NCBI GenBank assembly: GCA_026196775.1
Contig: JAPHUD010000025.1
Coordinates: 1 to 59,187, forward strand
Length of the DNA stretch: 59,187 bases
Reading direction: 5' to 3'
DNA from: Flavobacteriales bacterium
Lineage (GTDB): Bacteria; Bacteroidota; Bacteroidia; Flavobacteriales_E; Vicingaceae
Part shown: piece after piece, positions 33,493-43,424 of the stretch
Layout of the letters: every line of letters begins with the position of its first letter
How positions within the stretch are numbered: position 1 is the stretch's first letter
Position numbers and translations under genes: made by a program
Notes under the pieces: model-generated
Told to the model about the DNA's origin: nothing
The model's database searches: none
Seen by the model: only the letters and a program-made list of their open reading frames with translations

Positions 33493-34738
33493 TAATATCG
33501 TATTCTTTAATTTTTCTGTAAAGTGTTCTTTCAGAAATACCTAACTCTTCAGAAGCTTTTCTTCGCTTATTGTTATGTTTTCTCAATGCTTTAACAATCA
33601 TTTCTTTTTCTTTATCAGCCAAAGATAAAGATTCTTCTTCCACTTCTTCATGATCTGAAAAATCATCTTCAGGATTGATAATTTGAGGTTTATACACTTC
33701 TGCAGATAAAGGTTTTTCCGTATCTAAATCATCACTTTTAGCATATAATCTTTTTATGCTGTTTATCATGGAAGTATTTTCTTCAGAATCGGAAACCAAC
33801 GGTTGTTTTGTATTTCCATTGCTAATAATCCCGAAAACCAATTTTTTCAACTCATTCACATCATCTTTTAAATCAAACAACACTTTATACAAAATATCTC
33901 TTTCAGACATATCTGAAGTATCCCCTTTATATAAAGCTGGTAATTGAGAGGTATTACTATCTAATGGTAAATAATTAGCTAAAATATTGGCTGAAATTTC
34001 TCTGTTATTTTCTATTACTGATATTTGCTCAGTCACATTCTTTAACTGACGAATATTTCCCGGCCAACGATAGTTAATAAGCAACTCAACCGCATCAGGT
34101 GTTAACTGAACACTTGGCATACGGTATTTTCCCGCAAAATCTGAAGCAAATTTTCTGAATAACAAATGTATATCTTCTTTTCGCTCTCTTATCGGAGGTA
34201 AATCTATCGGCACTGTATTTAATCGGTAATATAAATCTTCTCTAAACTTACCTTTTTTAACTGCTTCGGGTAATTTTACATTAGTTGCAGCAACAATTCT
34301 AACATCAGTTTTTTGCACTTTTGATGAACCTACTTTAATAAATTCACCTGTTTCCAACACTCTTAATAATCTGGCTTGTGTAGGTAAAGGCAATTCACCA
34401 ACCTCATCTAAAAATATGGTACCTCCATCAACTACTTCAAAATACCCTTTACGAGCTTCATGAGCTCCCGTAAAAGCACCTTTTTCATGTCCAAAAAGTT
34501 CAGAATCTATAGTTCCTTCTGGAATTGCACCACAATTTACAGCAATATATTTATTGTGTTTTCTGGCACTTAATTGATGAATAATTTGAGGCATTACTTC
34601 TTTCCCTACTCCACTTTCTCCTGTAATTAAAACAGATAAATCAGTAACTGCTACCTGAGCAGCTATGTTTATAGCCCTATCTAACATTGGCGAGCTACCA
34701 ATAATTCCAAAACGCTGTTTTATTTGTTGTGTATCCAT
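33485..34738 (-). CDS. Sigma-54-interacting AAA+ transcription activator without sensor domain
   Basis: A 417-aa activator of sigma-54 RNA polymerase. The AAA+ domain starts almost at the N-terminus: Walker A GESGVGKE at 40-47, the sigma-54 contact loop GAFTGA at 87-92, and Walker B GTIFLDEVGELP near 109. A linker with Asp/Glu-rich stretches (about 300-370) leads to a Fis-type helix-turn-helix at 380-417 (IVKALRKHNNKRRKASEELGISERTLYRKIKEY). There is no receiver, GAF or PAS domain, so activity may be set by expression or by another protein. It sits between miaB and lptE. Confidence 0.92.
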   Translation of the reverse strand: MDTQQIKQRFGIIGSSPMLDRAINIAAQVAVTDLSVLITGESGVGKEVMPQIIHQLSARKHNKYIAVNCGAIPEGTIDSELFGHEKGAFTGAHEARKGYFEVVDGGTIFLDEVGELPLPTQARLLRVLETGEFIKVGSSKVQKTDVRIVAATNVKLPEAVKKGKFREDLYYRLNTVPIDLPPIRERKEDIHLLFRKFASDFAGKYRMPSVQLTPDAVELLINYRWPGNIRQLKNVTEQISVIENNREISANILANYLPLDSNTSQLPALYKGDTSDMSERDILYKVLFDLKDDVNELKKLVFGIISNGNTKQPLVSDSEENTSMINSIKRLYAKSDDLDTEKPLSAEVYKPQIINPEDDFSDHEEVEEESLSLADKEKEMIVKALRKHNNKRRKASEELGISERTLYRKIKEYDINE

Positions 34739-34757
34739 GATGGTTAAACCTTTTAAC

Positions 34758-36200
34758 TTATATCGCTCTCCCTAACAATGTTCCTCCTGTGCAATCTTCT
34801 ATATAGACAGTTACATAATCGCCTACTTTGTAATTTTCTTTAGGAAAAACCACCACTGTGTTTTGAGAAGTTCTTCCTGCCAATTCATTATCAGAGCGTT
34901 TAGATTTTTTTTCTACCAACACTTCAAATGTTTTACCAACATAAGCTTGGTTTCTTTCTAATGAATGGGTACTTTGTTTATCTATAATTTCTTGTAATCT
35001 TCTACTTTTTACTTCTTGAGGAACATCATCCTTAAACTTACGTTGAGCTTGTGTATTAGGTCTTTCAGAATAATTAAACATGTAAGAAAAATCGTACTTT
35101 ACGTAGTCCATTAATGATAGTGTATCTTGATGATCTTCTTCTGTCTCCGAACAAAAACCTGCAATAATATCAGCAGAAATAGAACAATCAGGAACAATTT
35201 TTCTAATGCTATCAATTCTATCCATATACCATTCTCTGGTATAACCTCTGTTCATCATTTCTAAAATCCTATTACTTCCACTCTGAAAAGGCAAATGAAT
35301 ATAATTGCAAATGTTATCATACTTAGCCATCACATGTAAAAATTCATCTGTCATATCTTTAGGATGTGAAGTAGAAAATCTCACACGTAACTTCGGACTA
35401 ATTTGAGCTACTTTTTCCATCAATTGAGCAAAATTGATGCTTTGAGCTTTTTCTTCTTCCGATAAGTTTTCATAATATTTTTTCAATCCCTCTGTACCAT
35501 ACCACAAGTAAGAATCTACATTCTGACCCAATAAAGTAACCTCTCTATAACCTCTATCAAATAAATCTTGAGCTTCTTTTAAAATACTTTCAGGATTTCT
35601 ACTTCTTTCTCTTCCTCTAGTAAAAGGCACTACACAAAAAGTACACATGTTATCGCAACCACGGGTAATGGAAATAAATGCCGTAACTCCGTTGCTTAAC
35701 AACCTCACCGGACTAATATCTCCGTAAGTTTCTTCTTTAGATAAGATAACATTTACCGCTTTTTTACCTTCGTCCACTTGAGCTACTAAATTGGGTAAAT
35801 CTCTGTAAGCATCAGGACCAACCACTATGTCAACAATTTTTTCTTCTTCTAATAATTGTGATTTTAATCGTTCTGCCATACAACCCAACACACCAATTAC
35901 CAATTCTGGTTTTTTCTTTTTTTCTTTATTGAAAACCGTTAATCGTTGTCTTACCGTTTGTTCAGCTTTTTCTCTAATAGAACAAGTATTAACCAATACT
36001 ACATCCGCTTCTTCCAAATTATTAGTAGTACCATAACCACTTTCAGCTAAAATAGAAGCAACTATTTCACTATCAGAAAAGTTCATCTGGCATCCATAAC
36101 TTTCTATGTAAACTTTTTTATTATTGGTTTTATCCGTATCTGCTAACAAGGTCGCAGAACCTTGAACAGCCTCATCTATTACTTTATTTCCTAATTCCAT
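34758..36200 (-). CDS. miaB: tRNA-2-methylthio-N6-dimethylallyladenosine synthase MiaB
   Basis: A radical-SAM methylthiotransferase that modifies i6A37 in tRNA. The auxiliary cluster cysteines are Cys37, Cys73 and Cys107; the radical-SAM cluster is CDNMCTFC (182, 186, 189). The C-terminal TRAM domain spans about 415-478. Length 480 aa is normal, with an N-terminal extension of about 28 residues. It leads a unit with the sigma-54 activator 19 bp downstream, and has a good promoter (36221-36253). Confidence 0.96.
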   Translation of the reverse strand: MELGNKVIDEAVQGSATLLADTDKTNNKKVYIESYGCQMNFSDSEIVASILAESGYGTTNNLEEADVVLVNTCSIREKAEQTVRQRLTVFNKEKKKKPELVIGVLGCMAERLKSQLLEEEKIVDIVVGPDAYRDLPNLVAQVDEGKKAVNVILSKEETYGDISPVRLLSNGVTAFISITRGCDNMCTFCVVPFTRGRERSRNPESILKEAQDLFDRGYREVTLLGQNVDSYLWYGTEGLKKYYENLSEEEKAQSINFAQLMEKVAQISPKLRVRFSTSHPKDMTDEFLHVMAKYDNICNYIHLPFQSGSNRILEMMNRGYTREWYMDRIDSIRKIVPDCSISADIIAGFCSETEEDHQDTLSLMDYVKYDFSYMFNYSERPNTQAQRKFKDDVPQEVKSRRLQEIIDKQSTHSLERNQAYVGKTFEVLVEKKSKRSDNELAGRTSQNTVVVFPKENYKVGDYVTVYIEDCTGGTLLGRAI

Positions 36201-36220
36201 ATTTATTTTTTAAAGAACTA

Positions 36221-36253
36221 CAAAATTAGCCAATTTTTATGAGTTATGACAAA
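36221..36253 (-). promoter_or_regulatory. Promoter upstream of miaB
   Basis: On the minus strand TTTG (plus positions 36250-36253), a 21-bp spacer and TAATTTTG (36221-36228) match the Bacteroidota consensus. Transcription would start roughly 15 bp before the miaB ATG. Confidence 0.65.
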
Positions 36254-36394
36254 ATGACATCAAAAGAAAAAGCTTTTGTTACCCCTCTACTTCTACATCA
36301 TAAATAGAGTTATTCTAATTTTTACCAAAATATAATGGTAGGTTTATAAACAGTTATTAATTTTACTGACCTATAAAAATCTAAAAGTAAAACT

Positions 36395-38440
36395 ATGAAA
36401 CTACAAAATTACGCTCAAGGACAATGGGTAGAAGGCTCAGGTAAAGAAAAACCATTATTTGATGCCATTACAGGCGAACAAATTGCTACTGCTTCAAGCG
36501 AAGGTTTAGATTTTGCAGCCATGATGGATTATGCTCGTAAAGTAGGCGGTCCAACTCTTAGAAAAATGACTTTTCAGGAAAGAGGACTGATGCTAAAAGC
36601 TTTAGCCATGCATCTTTTAACCTTGAAAGCAAAATACTACGAAGTAAGTGCTAAAACAGGTGCTACAAAAGTAGATAGTTGGATAGATATTGAAGGTGGA
36701 ATTGGTAATTTGTTCGCTAATGCCAGTCTTAGAAGGCAATTTCCTGACGAGCCTTTTTATGTAGATGGAGAAACTGCTCCACTTTCTAAAAATGGCACTT
36801 TCATTGGGCATCATATTATGGTTCCTAAACAAGGTGTTGCCATTCATATTAATGCATTTAACTTTCCTATTTGGGGAATGTTGGAAAAAATTGCTGTCAA
36901 CCTAATGGCCGGTGTTCCAGCTATTGTTAAACCTGCTACATTAACTTCTTTCCTGACCGAAGCAATGGTGAAAGATATTATCGACTCCAACATACTTCCA
37001 GCAGGAGCATTACAATTAATTTGTGGTTCTGCCAATGGAATTTTAGACCATGTTACCAACCAAGACGTGGTTACATTTACAGGCTCTGCTTCAACCGGAA
37101 AAATGCTTAAAGCACACCCTCGTTTGTTAGAAGAAGCTGTTCCTTTTAATATGGAAGCAGATTCGCTAAATGCAAGTATTTTAGGTGAAGATGCTGTTCC
37201 CGGAACGGAAGAGTTTGATTTGTTCATCAAAGAAGTACAACGAGAAATGACAGTAAAAGCCGGACAAAAATGTACGGCTGTTCGTAGAATTATTGTTCCA
37301 GAAAAATTAGTAGAAGATGTACAAATTGCTTTAGGAAAAAGATTGGCTCAAACGGTAATTGGAAATCCTGCAGTAGAAGGGGTAAGAATGGGATCTTTAG
37401 CTGGTTTAGAACAAGTAAAAGAGGTAAAAGAAAAAGTAGCTCAACTTTCTACCAGTCAGAAAATTGTTTTTGGTGATGTGGATAATTTTGAAGTTACAGG
37501 TGCTGACAAAAGCAAAGGTGCTTTTTTATCGCCCATCTTATTTTTAAACGAAAATCCATTTACCAATACCGATTGCCACAACATTGAAGCATTTGGTCCG
37601 GTATCAACCATAATTCCCTACAAAACATTAGATGAAGCCATTGAATTAGCCAATATGGGCAAAGGTTCTCTAGTTTGTTCCATTGTTACCAATGATGATA
37701 AAATTGCGAAAGAATTTGTGTTAGGTGCGGCTTGTATGCACGGACGAATTTTAATATTAAATGCTGCTTGTGCTAAAGAAAGTACCGGACATGGATCTCC
37801 TATGCCGTTGCTTACTCATGGTGGACCAGGCAGAGCCGGAGGCGGTGAAGAAATGGGTGGAAAACGTGGTATTTTGCATTACTTACAACGTACTGCTATT
37901 CAGGGTTCGCCAACAATGATTACGAACATTACCAACCAATACCAATACGGTGCAGAACAAACAGAATTTGATAGACATGTTTTCCAAAAATATTTTGAAG
38001 AAATTCAAATAGGTGAAACGGTGATAACCAGAAAACATACCGTTACTGATGCGGACATTGTGAACTTTGCGAACGTTAGTGGTGATCATTTTTACGCTCA
38101 CGTAGATGCTACTTCTTTAGAAGGAACTATATTTGAAAAAAATGTTGCCCATGGATATTGGGTATTATCAAAAGCAGCAGGTTTATTTGTTGACGGTAAA
38201 AAAGGTCCTGTTTTGTTAAACTATGGGCTGGACGAATGTAGATTTGTAAAACCTGTTTATCCAGGAATGACTATTGGTGTTAGGTTCACTGCTAAGGAAA
38301 AAATCTCTCAAGAGAAAAAAGATGAAACAGATATTAAGAAAGGAATTGTAAAATTCTTAGTAGATGTGTATGATGAAACAGGTGAAACGGTTGCTTTAGC
38401 TACTATCTTAACGATGGTTAAGTTTAAAAATCAAGACTAG
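36395..38440 (+). CDS. paaZ: Bifunctional ring-opening protein PaaZ
   Basis: Opens oxepin-CoA by hydrolysis and oxidises the resulting aldehyde, downstream of the PaaABCDE epoxidase. Residues 1-520 are an aldehyde dehydrogenase with catalytic Cys293 (GQKCTAVRR) and general base Glu254 (NMEADSLNAS). Residues about 535-681 are a MaoC-type hydratase with the Asp/His pair in SGDHFYAHVD. Full length at 681 aa. It lies 10 kb away from paaABCDE and is monocistronic; the remaining genes paaF, G, H, J and K are not in the window. Confidence 0.95.
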   Translation: MKLQNYAQGQWVEGSGKEKPLFDAITGEQIATASSEGLDFAAMMDYARKVGGPTLRKMTFQERGLMLKALAMHLLTLKAKYYEVSAKTGATKVDSWIDIEGGIGNLFANASLRRQFPDEPFYVDGETAPLSKNGTFIGHHIMVPKQGVAIHINAFNFPIWGMLEKIAVNLMAGVPAIVKPATLTSFLTEAMVKDIIDSNILPAGALQLICGSANGILDHVTNQDVVTFTGSASTGKMLKAHPRLLEEAVPFNMEADSLNASILGEDAVPGTEEFDLFIKEVQREMTVKAGQKCTAVRRIIVPEKLVEDVQIALGKRLAQTVIGNPAVEGVRMGSLAGLEQVKEVKEKVAQLSTSQKIVFGDVDNFEVTGADKSKGAFLSPILFLNENPFTNTDCHNIEAFGPVSTIIPYKTLDEAIELANMGKGSLVCSIVTNDDKIAKEFVLGAACMHGRILILNAACAKESTGHGSPMPLLTHGGPGRAGGGEEMGGKRGILHYLQRTAIQGSPTMITNITNQYQYGAEQTEFDRHVFQKYFEEIQIGETVITRKHTVTDADIVNFANVSGDHFYAHVDATSLEGTIFEKNVAHGYWVLSKAAGLFVDGKKGPVLLNYGLDECRFVKPVYPGMTIGVRFTAKEKISQEKKDETDIKKGIVKFLVDVYDETGETVALATILTMVKFKNQD

Positions 38441-38482
38441 ATAGTTTATAAGGTTATTAGTTTGTAGTTTAACAACCTATGA

Positions 38483-38525
38483 TTTTTGCCACGAATGCAC
38501 TAATAGTAAGTATTCGTGGCAAAAA
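38483..38525. repeat. 14-bp palindrome GCCACGAAT type after paaZ
   Basis: TTTTTGCCACGAAT (38483-38496) and ATTCGTGGCAAAAA (38512-38525) form a perfect 14-bp inverted repeat with a 15-nt loop. It starts 42 bp after the paaZ stop, between converging paaZ and obg. The symmetric T/A arms mean it could end transcription from either side. GCCACGAAT/ATTCGTGGC words are, from memory, common in dispersed Bacteroidota repeats. Confidence 0.75.
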
Positions 38526-38599
38526 AATTAATTACTAATAAGAAGCCCTGAAATGAACGATATCTATTTAGCAATTAACCAATAACGAATAACAATTAA

Positions 38600-39598
38600 C
38601 TATTCCTCTCCTTTGTTAATATACTTCCAAAGTAAGTCTTTAAGTTCTAGTAAGCCTTGTTGGGCAACAGAAGAAATAAATAAGTGAGGAACTTCCGGAA
38701 GGTCTTTTTCAATTTCATCTTTTAGTTCATCATCCAACATATCGGATTTAGAAACAGCTAATATTCTGTCTTTATCTAATAATTCCGGGTTATACGCTTT
38801 TAATTCGTTTAATAGAATTTCGTATTCTTCATTAATATTTTTGCTGTCAGCAGGAATTAAAAACAACAATACCGCATTCCTTTCTATATGTCTTAAAAAT
38901 CGTATGCCTAATCCTTTACCTTCGTGAGCTCCTTCAATAATACCAGGAATATCTGCCATTACAAAAGAACGATAATCTCTGTAAGAAACAATCCCTAAAT
39001 TAGGCACTAAAGTAGTAAAAGGATAATTAGCAATTTCTGGTTTTGCAGCACTAAGCACCGACAATAATGTTGATTTTCCGGCATTAGGAAAACCTACTAG
39101 CCCTACATCAGCCAATACCTTTAATTCTAATATTTTCCATGCTTCTTGACCATCTTCTCCGGGTTGTGCATATCTTGGAGCTTGGTTAGTTGATGATTTA
39201 AAATGAGAATTTCCTAATCCACCTCTGCCTCCCTTAAGTAAGATTTGCTCTTCACCATCTTCAGTTATTTCAAATAAAACCTCTCCCGTTTCACCATCTT
39301 TAGCAATTGTTCCCAAAGGCACTTCTACATAAACATCTTCCCCCTCAGCACCTGTGCTTCTAGAGCTACTACCATCTTCACCATGCTTGGCTTTAATATG
39401 TCGTTTGTATTTTAAATGCAATAAAGTCCATAGGTTTTTATTACCTTTCACAATTACGTGTCCACCTCTACCACCATCACCCCCATCTGGGCCACCTTTA
39501 GGCTCATACTTCTCTCTTCTAAAATGTCTAGAACCTCTACCTCCTTTACCTGAAGTGCAGTGTATTTTTACGTAATCTATAAAGTTGGAGTTGGACAT
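38600..39598 (-). CDS. obgE: GTPase Obg (CgtA)
   Basis: An essential ribosome-assembly and stress GTPase. The Gly-rich Obg fold occupies residues 1-158 ([29 protein letters not shown]), and the GTPase domain follows with G1 GFPNAGKST at 169-177, [17 protein letters not shown] near 215 and SKSD in place of NKxD near 281. Short 332-aa form without the C-terminal OCT domain. It follows adk by 58 bp and ends the hpt-adk-obg group. Confidence 0.95.
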   Translation of the reverse strand: MSNSNFIDYVKIHCTSGKGGRGSRHFRREKYEPKGGPDGGDGGRGGHVIVKGNKNLWTLLHLKYKRHIKAKHGEDGSSSRSTGAEGEDVYVEVPLGTIAKDGETGEVLFEITEDGEEQILLKGGRGGLGNSHFKSSTNQAPRYAQPGEDGQEAWKILELKVLADVGLVGFPNAGKSTLLSVLSAAKPEIANYPFTTLVPNLGIVSYRDYRSFVMADIPGIIEGAHEGKGLGIRFLRHIERNAVLLFLIPADSKNINEEYEILLNELKAYNPELLDKDRILAVSKSDMLDDELKDEIEKDLPEVPHLFISSVAQQGLLELKDLLWKYINKGEE

Positions 39599-39656
39599 TG
39601 GTTAGTTTAAAAGTTAAAAGTTTGAGGTTTGAAGTTTAATTTCTAATCTCTAATAT

Positions 39657-40232
39657 TTAATTAGCGTTATCGATAGCTGAACACAAACGATTGAAAATAT
39701 CCTCAATGCTGCCTACTCCATTAATTTTTTCAAATTTGTTTTGAGAAGCATAAAAATCAGCCACTACAGCAGTTTGTTCGTTATATACTTTAATTCTGTT
39801 AGCAATAATATTTTCATCTAAATCATCTGCTCTTCCACTGTCTTTCCCTCTTTCTAACAAACGTTTTATTAATTCTTCTTTTGGTACATCTAACGCTAAC
39901 ATTATAGAGATAGCTGTATTTTTTGAAGTTAAAAATTTATCTAATGCTTTTGCTTGTGGTGTAGTTCTTGGAAATCCGTCAAAAATAAACCCTTTAGCTT
40001 GTGGATTTTTATCTACTTCTGCTTCTAACATACTAATAGTAACCTCATCGGGAACTAAATTCCCTTTATCCATATAACTTTTAGCTAGTTTACCCAATTC
40101 AGTTTCGCCTTTAATGTTAGCTCTAAATATATCTCCTGTTGATAAATGTACTAAACTGTATTTATCAACTAATTTTGCTGCCTGCGTCCCTTTTCCTGCT
40201 CCAGGAGGACCAAATAATACTATATTCAACAT
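39657..40232 (-). CDS. adk: Adenylate kinase
   Basis: Interconverts ATP plus AMP and two ADP. The 191-aa protein has the P-loop GPPGAGKGT at residues 8-16, the AMP-binding HLSTGDIFRA near 29 and GFIFDGFPRT near 81. The LID is the short type without zinc cysteines (RGKDSGRADD). It sits 45 bp after hpt and is likely cotranscribed with hpt and obg. Confidence 0.96.
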   Translation of the reverse strand: MLNIVLFGPPGAGKGTQAAKLVDKYSLVHLSTGDIFRANIKGETELGKLAKSYMDKGNLVPDEVTISMLEAEVDKNPQAKGFIFDGFPRTTPQAKALDKFLTSKNTAISIMLALDVPKEELIKRLLERGKDSGRADDLDENIIANRIKVYNEQTAVVADFYASQNKFEKINGVGSIEDIFNRLCSAIDNAN

Positions 40233-40277
40233 ATCTTTTTCGTTTTATAATTTCAAAACTATTTTATCATCTAATTA

Positions 40278-40817
40278 CTATTGCTCATCCAACACATAAA
40301 TGGAACTAAGGTTTCTGCCATAACCATCATAATCTAATCCGTAGCCCAATACAAAAGCATTTGGAATTTCTTTTCCTATATAATCAATCGGATAAGGTTT
40401 GTGGTAAGCCTCAGGTTTAAAAAGCAATGAAGCAATTTTTATAGAATTTACTTTTTTATTTTGCAAAATCTCATATAACTTAACTAAGGTATTTCCAGTA
40501 TCTACAATGTCTTCCACCAAAATAACATCTTGTCCTTCTAAGTCTTCATTTAACCCAATTAACTCGTTTACTTTTCCTGTTGTGGTGGTTCCCTCATAAG
40601 AAGCTAGTTTTACAAAAGAAACCGTGCATTGCAGGTTAATTTCTTTCAACAAATCGCTCATAAACATAAAGGAACCATTTAATACCCCAATAAAAATAGG
40701 AGATTTACCACTGTAGTGTGTGTTAATTTCATTAGCAACATTACTTATGGAAGTTTGCAGCTCTTCAGCAGAAATGTATGGTTTAAAGGTTTTATCCTTA
40801 ATTGTTATTTTACCCAT
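40278..40817 (-). CDS. hpt: Hypoxanthine phosphoribosyltransferase
   Basis: Purine salvage enzyme making IMP or GMP from the base and PRPP. The 179-aa protein contains the PRPP-binding motif VILVEDIVDTGNTL around residues 95-108, preceded by the flexible loop with LASYEGTTTTG, and the base-site KPEAYHKPYPIDYIG region. A TACTTTTG -7-like box (plus strand 40837-40844) lies 20 bp before the start and faces the divergent prfC promoter. Confidence 0.94.
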   Translation of the reverse strand: MGKITIKDKTFKPYISAEELQTSISNVANEINTHYSGKSPIFIGVLNGSFMFMSDLLKEINLQCTVSFVKLASYEGTTTTGKVNELIGLNEDLEGQDVILVEDIVDTGNTLVKLYEILQNKKVNSIKIASLLFKPEAYHKPYPIDYIGKEIPNAFVLGYGLDYDGYGRNLSSIYVLDEQ

Positions 40818-40939
40818 TTTTATAAAAATTGGACTGCAAAAGTAGTAATTTTCTTAGTAGAACAGCAGTAAATTAGTGGAAGATAAAAAAAGTATCTTGA
40901 ACTAGTTAATGCTATCTATTACATTCCATATAAAAAAGC

Positions 40940-40947
40940 TAATTTTG
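40940..40947 (+). promoter_or_regulatory. -7 element directly before the prfC start
   Basis: TAATTTTG followed by CA matches the Bacteroidota -7 box and ends 4 bp before the prfC ATG at 40952. A transcript from it would be leaderless or nearly so. No clear -33 element is visible. Confidence 0.45.
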
Positions 40948-40951
40948 CAGC

Positions 40952-42550
40952 ATGAGTTTAGAGAAAGAAATAGCAAAAAGAAGAACTTTTGGCATTATTA
41001 GTCACCCCGATGCTGGTAAAACAACGCTTACCGAAAAATTATTGTTATTTGGTGGTGCGATACAAACGGCAGGAGCTGTAAAATCTAATAAGATTAAGAA
41101 AACGGCTACTTCCGATTTTATGGAAATTGAAAAGCAAAGAGGAATTTCTGTTGCTACTTCCGTAATGGCTTTTAATTATAAAGACACTAAAATCAATATT
41201 CTAGATACTCCTGGTCACAAAGATTTTGCTGAAGATACTTACAGAACACTAACAGCTGTAGATAGCGTTATTTTAGTTATTGACTGTGCCAATGGTGTGG
41301 AGGCTCAAACCAAAAAACTGATGGAAGTTTGTAGAATGCGAGATACGCCCGTTATTGTTTTCATCAATAAAATGGATAGAGAAGGTCAAAATCCGTTTGA
41401 TTTGTTGGATGAAATTGAAACTACTCTAGACATAAAAGTAAGACCTTTAAGCTGGCCAATAAGCATTGGAGCAACTTTTAAAGGCGTTTATAATTTATAT
41501 GAAAAACACCTGAATTTATTTGATTCCAATAAAACAAAAATTGAAAGAGAAATTGTAAGCATTAAAGACCTAAACGATCCTTTATTGGATGAAATAATTG
41601 AAGATTATGCTCCAAAACTAAGAGAGGATGTAGAACTTATTGAGGGTGTTTATGATGCTTTTGATGTAGAAAAATATCGTGCTGGAGAATTGGCTCCCGT
41701 ATTTTTTGGTAGTGCCTTAAATAATTTTGGTGTTCAAGAATTGTTGGACACATTCTTAGCAATTGCTCCAAGCCCAAGAAGCAGAGCAACCAACATAAGA
41801 ATGGTAGAACCTACAGAGCCTAATTTTACAGGGTTTATTTTTAAAATTCACGCCAATTTAGATCCTAAACACAGAGATAGAATTGCTTTTTTAAGAATTT
41901 GTTCTGGAACATTTGAAAGAAATAAGTTTTACTACAATGTTGCTACCGATAAAAAATTAAGATTTAACAATCCTACCAGTTTTATGGCTCAGGATAAAAG
42001 CGTTATTGATGAAGCTTTTCCTGGAGACGTAATTGGTTTATATGATGCCGGAAATTTTAAAATTGGCGATACACTTACCGAAGGAGAAAAAATAGAGTTT
42101 CAAGGAATTCCAAGTTTCTCTCCGGAAATTTTCAAGGAACTTATTAATAAAGATCCTATGAAAACCAAGCAACTGGAAAAAGGTATTCAGCAACTCACGG
42201 ATGAAGGGGTGGCTCAGCTATTTATTCAACAGCCGGGTAATAGAAAAATTGTTGGTACAGTTGGAGAATTACAGTTTGAGGTTATTCAGCATCGTTTAAA
42301 ACATGAGTATGGAGCATCTGCAGAATTTGAAGCTAAGAGTTTGCATAAAGCTTGTTGGATGACTTCAGACAATGAAGCAAAAGTAGAAGAATTTAAAATG
42401 CGGAAAAGTCAATACATTGCTATAGATAAAGACGGAAATGATGTATTCTTAGCTCAAAGTGCCTTTTTATTACAAAGTGCACAAGCTGATTATCCGGAAA
42501 TAACATTCCATACTACTTCTGAATTTAAAAAAGAATTAGCTTCAAATTAG
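40952..42550 (+). CDS. prfC: Peptide chain release factor 3
   Basis: A translational GTPase that recycles RF1/RF2 after peptide release. The 532-aa protein starts with [25 protein letters not shown], whose P-loop is HPDAGKTT; other G motifs are DTPGHKDF and NKMDREG. The C-terminal domains contain [11 protein letters not shown] and VVGELQFEV-like [16 protein letters not shown]. It heads a tight run with usp (4-bp gap), a MORN protein (6 bp) and mnmA (18 bp). Confidence 0.96.
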   Translation: MSLEKEIAKRRTFGIISHPDAGKTTLTEKLLLFGGAIQTAGAVKSNKIKKTATSDFMEIEKQRGISVATSVMAFNYKDTKINILDTPGHKDFAEDTYRTLTAVDSVILVIDCANGVEAQTKKLMEVCRMRDTPVIVFINKMDREGQNPFDLLDEIETTLDIKVRPLSWPISIGATFKGVYNLYEKHLNLFDSNKTKIEREIVSIKDLNDPLLDEIIEDYAPKLREDVELIEGVYDAFDVEKYRAGELAPVFFGSALNNFGVQELLDTFLAIAPSPRSRATNIRMVEPTEPNFTGFIFKIHANLDPKHRDRIAFLRICSGTFERNKFYYNVATDKKLRFNNPTSFMAQDKSVIDEAFPGDVIGLYDAGNFKIGDTLTEGEKIEFQGIPSFSPEIFKELINKDPMKTKQLEKGIQQLTDEGVAQLFIQQPGNRKIVGTVGELQFEVIQHRLKHEYGASAEFEAKSLHKACWMTSDNEAKVEEFKMRKSQYIAIDKDGNDVFLAQSAFLLQSAQADYPEITFHTTSEFKKELASN

Positions 42551-42554
42551 ACCT

Positions 42555-43418
42555 ATGAAAGCCAAACAAAACAAAATATTAGTTCCCATAGATTTTTCAG
42601 AACAATCGTTAATTGCATTGAAACAATCTTACAATCTTGCTAAAATTCAGGATGCTGAAATTGTTTTGCTTTATGTACTAGAAGAACTTAATCCGGTAAT
42701 AAAAGTATTTTTTTCGGAAGTAAGTGGATTAAAAGAAGCAGTAGAAAAAAACCTAAAAACCTTAGCTGAAGATTCCTCTAAAGAAAGTGGTGTACCTATT
42801 TCTTATTTACTTACCAAAGGTTCAGTTTATAATAAAATTGTAAAAACAGCTAAAGCTATCAAAGCAAAAATGATAGTAATGGGAACTCAAGGAGCTGCAA
42901 GAGGTAAATTTATTGGTTCTAACTCTTTACGAGTGGTAAAAACTTCTCCTTGTCCGGTAATTACTATTAAGGGGAAGAAGCACCAAAAAGGATGTAAAAA
43001 GATTTTACTTCCGTTAGATTTAACAAAAGCAACAACTGACAAAGTGAACATTGGCATTAAATTAGCCAAACTGTTCAATGCACAGATTAATGTGGCTTCT
43101 ATTATTCTGTCTGACAAAAATGAAGCTTTATCAAAACTTGAAGAGCAGATTAATGAAGTGAAAGAAGTAATAGAAAAAGAAAATATTAAATGTGAAACAA
43201 CGTTAATCCCTATAGAAAAAGGTAAGAAAAAATTAGTAAGTGCTTTGCTCGATTATGCTGAAGACATTGCTGCTGATTTAATTTTAATAATGACTCAACA
43301 AGAAAACGATTTTAAAGAATTATTTATAGGTTCTAAAGCTCAAGCCATCATTAATAAATCTGAAATTCCTGTGATGAGTGTGTTGCCACAAAAGAAATTT
43401 GAACAAAAAAACAAGTAG
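42555..43418 (+). CDS. Tandem universal stress protein
   Basis: A 287-aa cytosolic protein with two UspA domains (about residues 1-142 and 146-282). The first has the complete-looking ATP-binding pattern MGTQGAARGKFIGSNSLRVV followed by SPCPVITIKG; the second has the weaker MTQQENDFKELFIGSKAQAII, so only the N-terminal domain may bind nucleotide. Such proteins modulate stress and energy responses. It lies 4 bp after prfC and is probably cotranscribed. Confidence 0.88.
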   Translation: MKAKQNKILVPIDFSEQSLIALKQSYNLAKIQDAEIVLLYVLEELNPVIKVFFSEVSGLKEAVEKNLKTLAEDSSKESGVPISYLLTKGSVYNKIVKTAKAIKAKMIVMGTQGAARGKFIGSNSLRVVKTSPCPVITIKGKKHQKGCKKILLPLDLTKATTDKVNIGIKLAKLFNAQINVASIILSDKNEALSKLEEQINEVKEVIEKENIKCETTLIPIEKGKKKLVSALLDYAEDIAADLILIMTQQENDFKELFIGSKAQAIINKSEIPVMSVLPQKKFEQKNK

Positions 43419-43424
43419 CTACAA

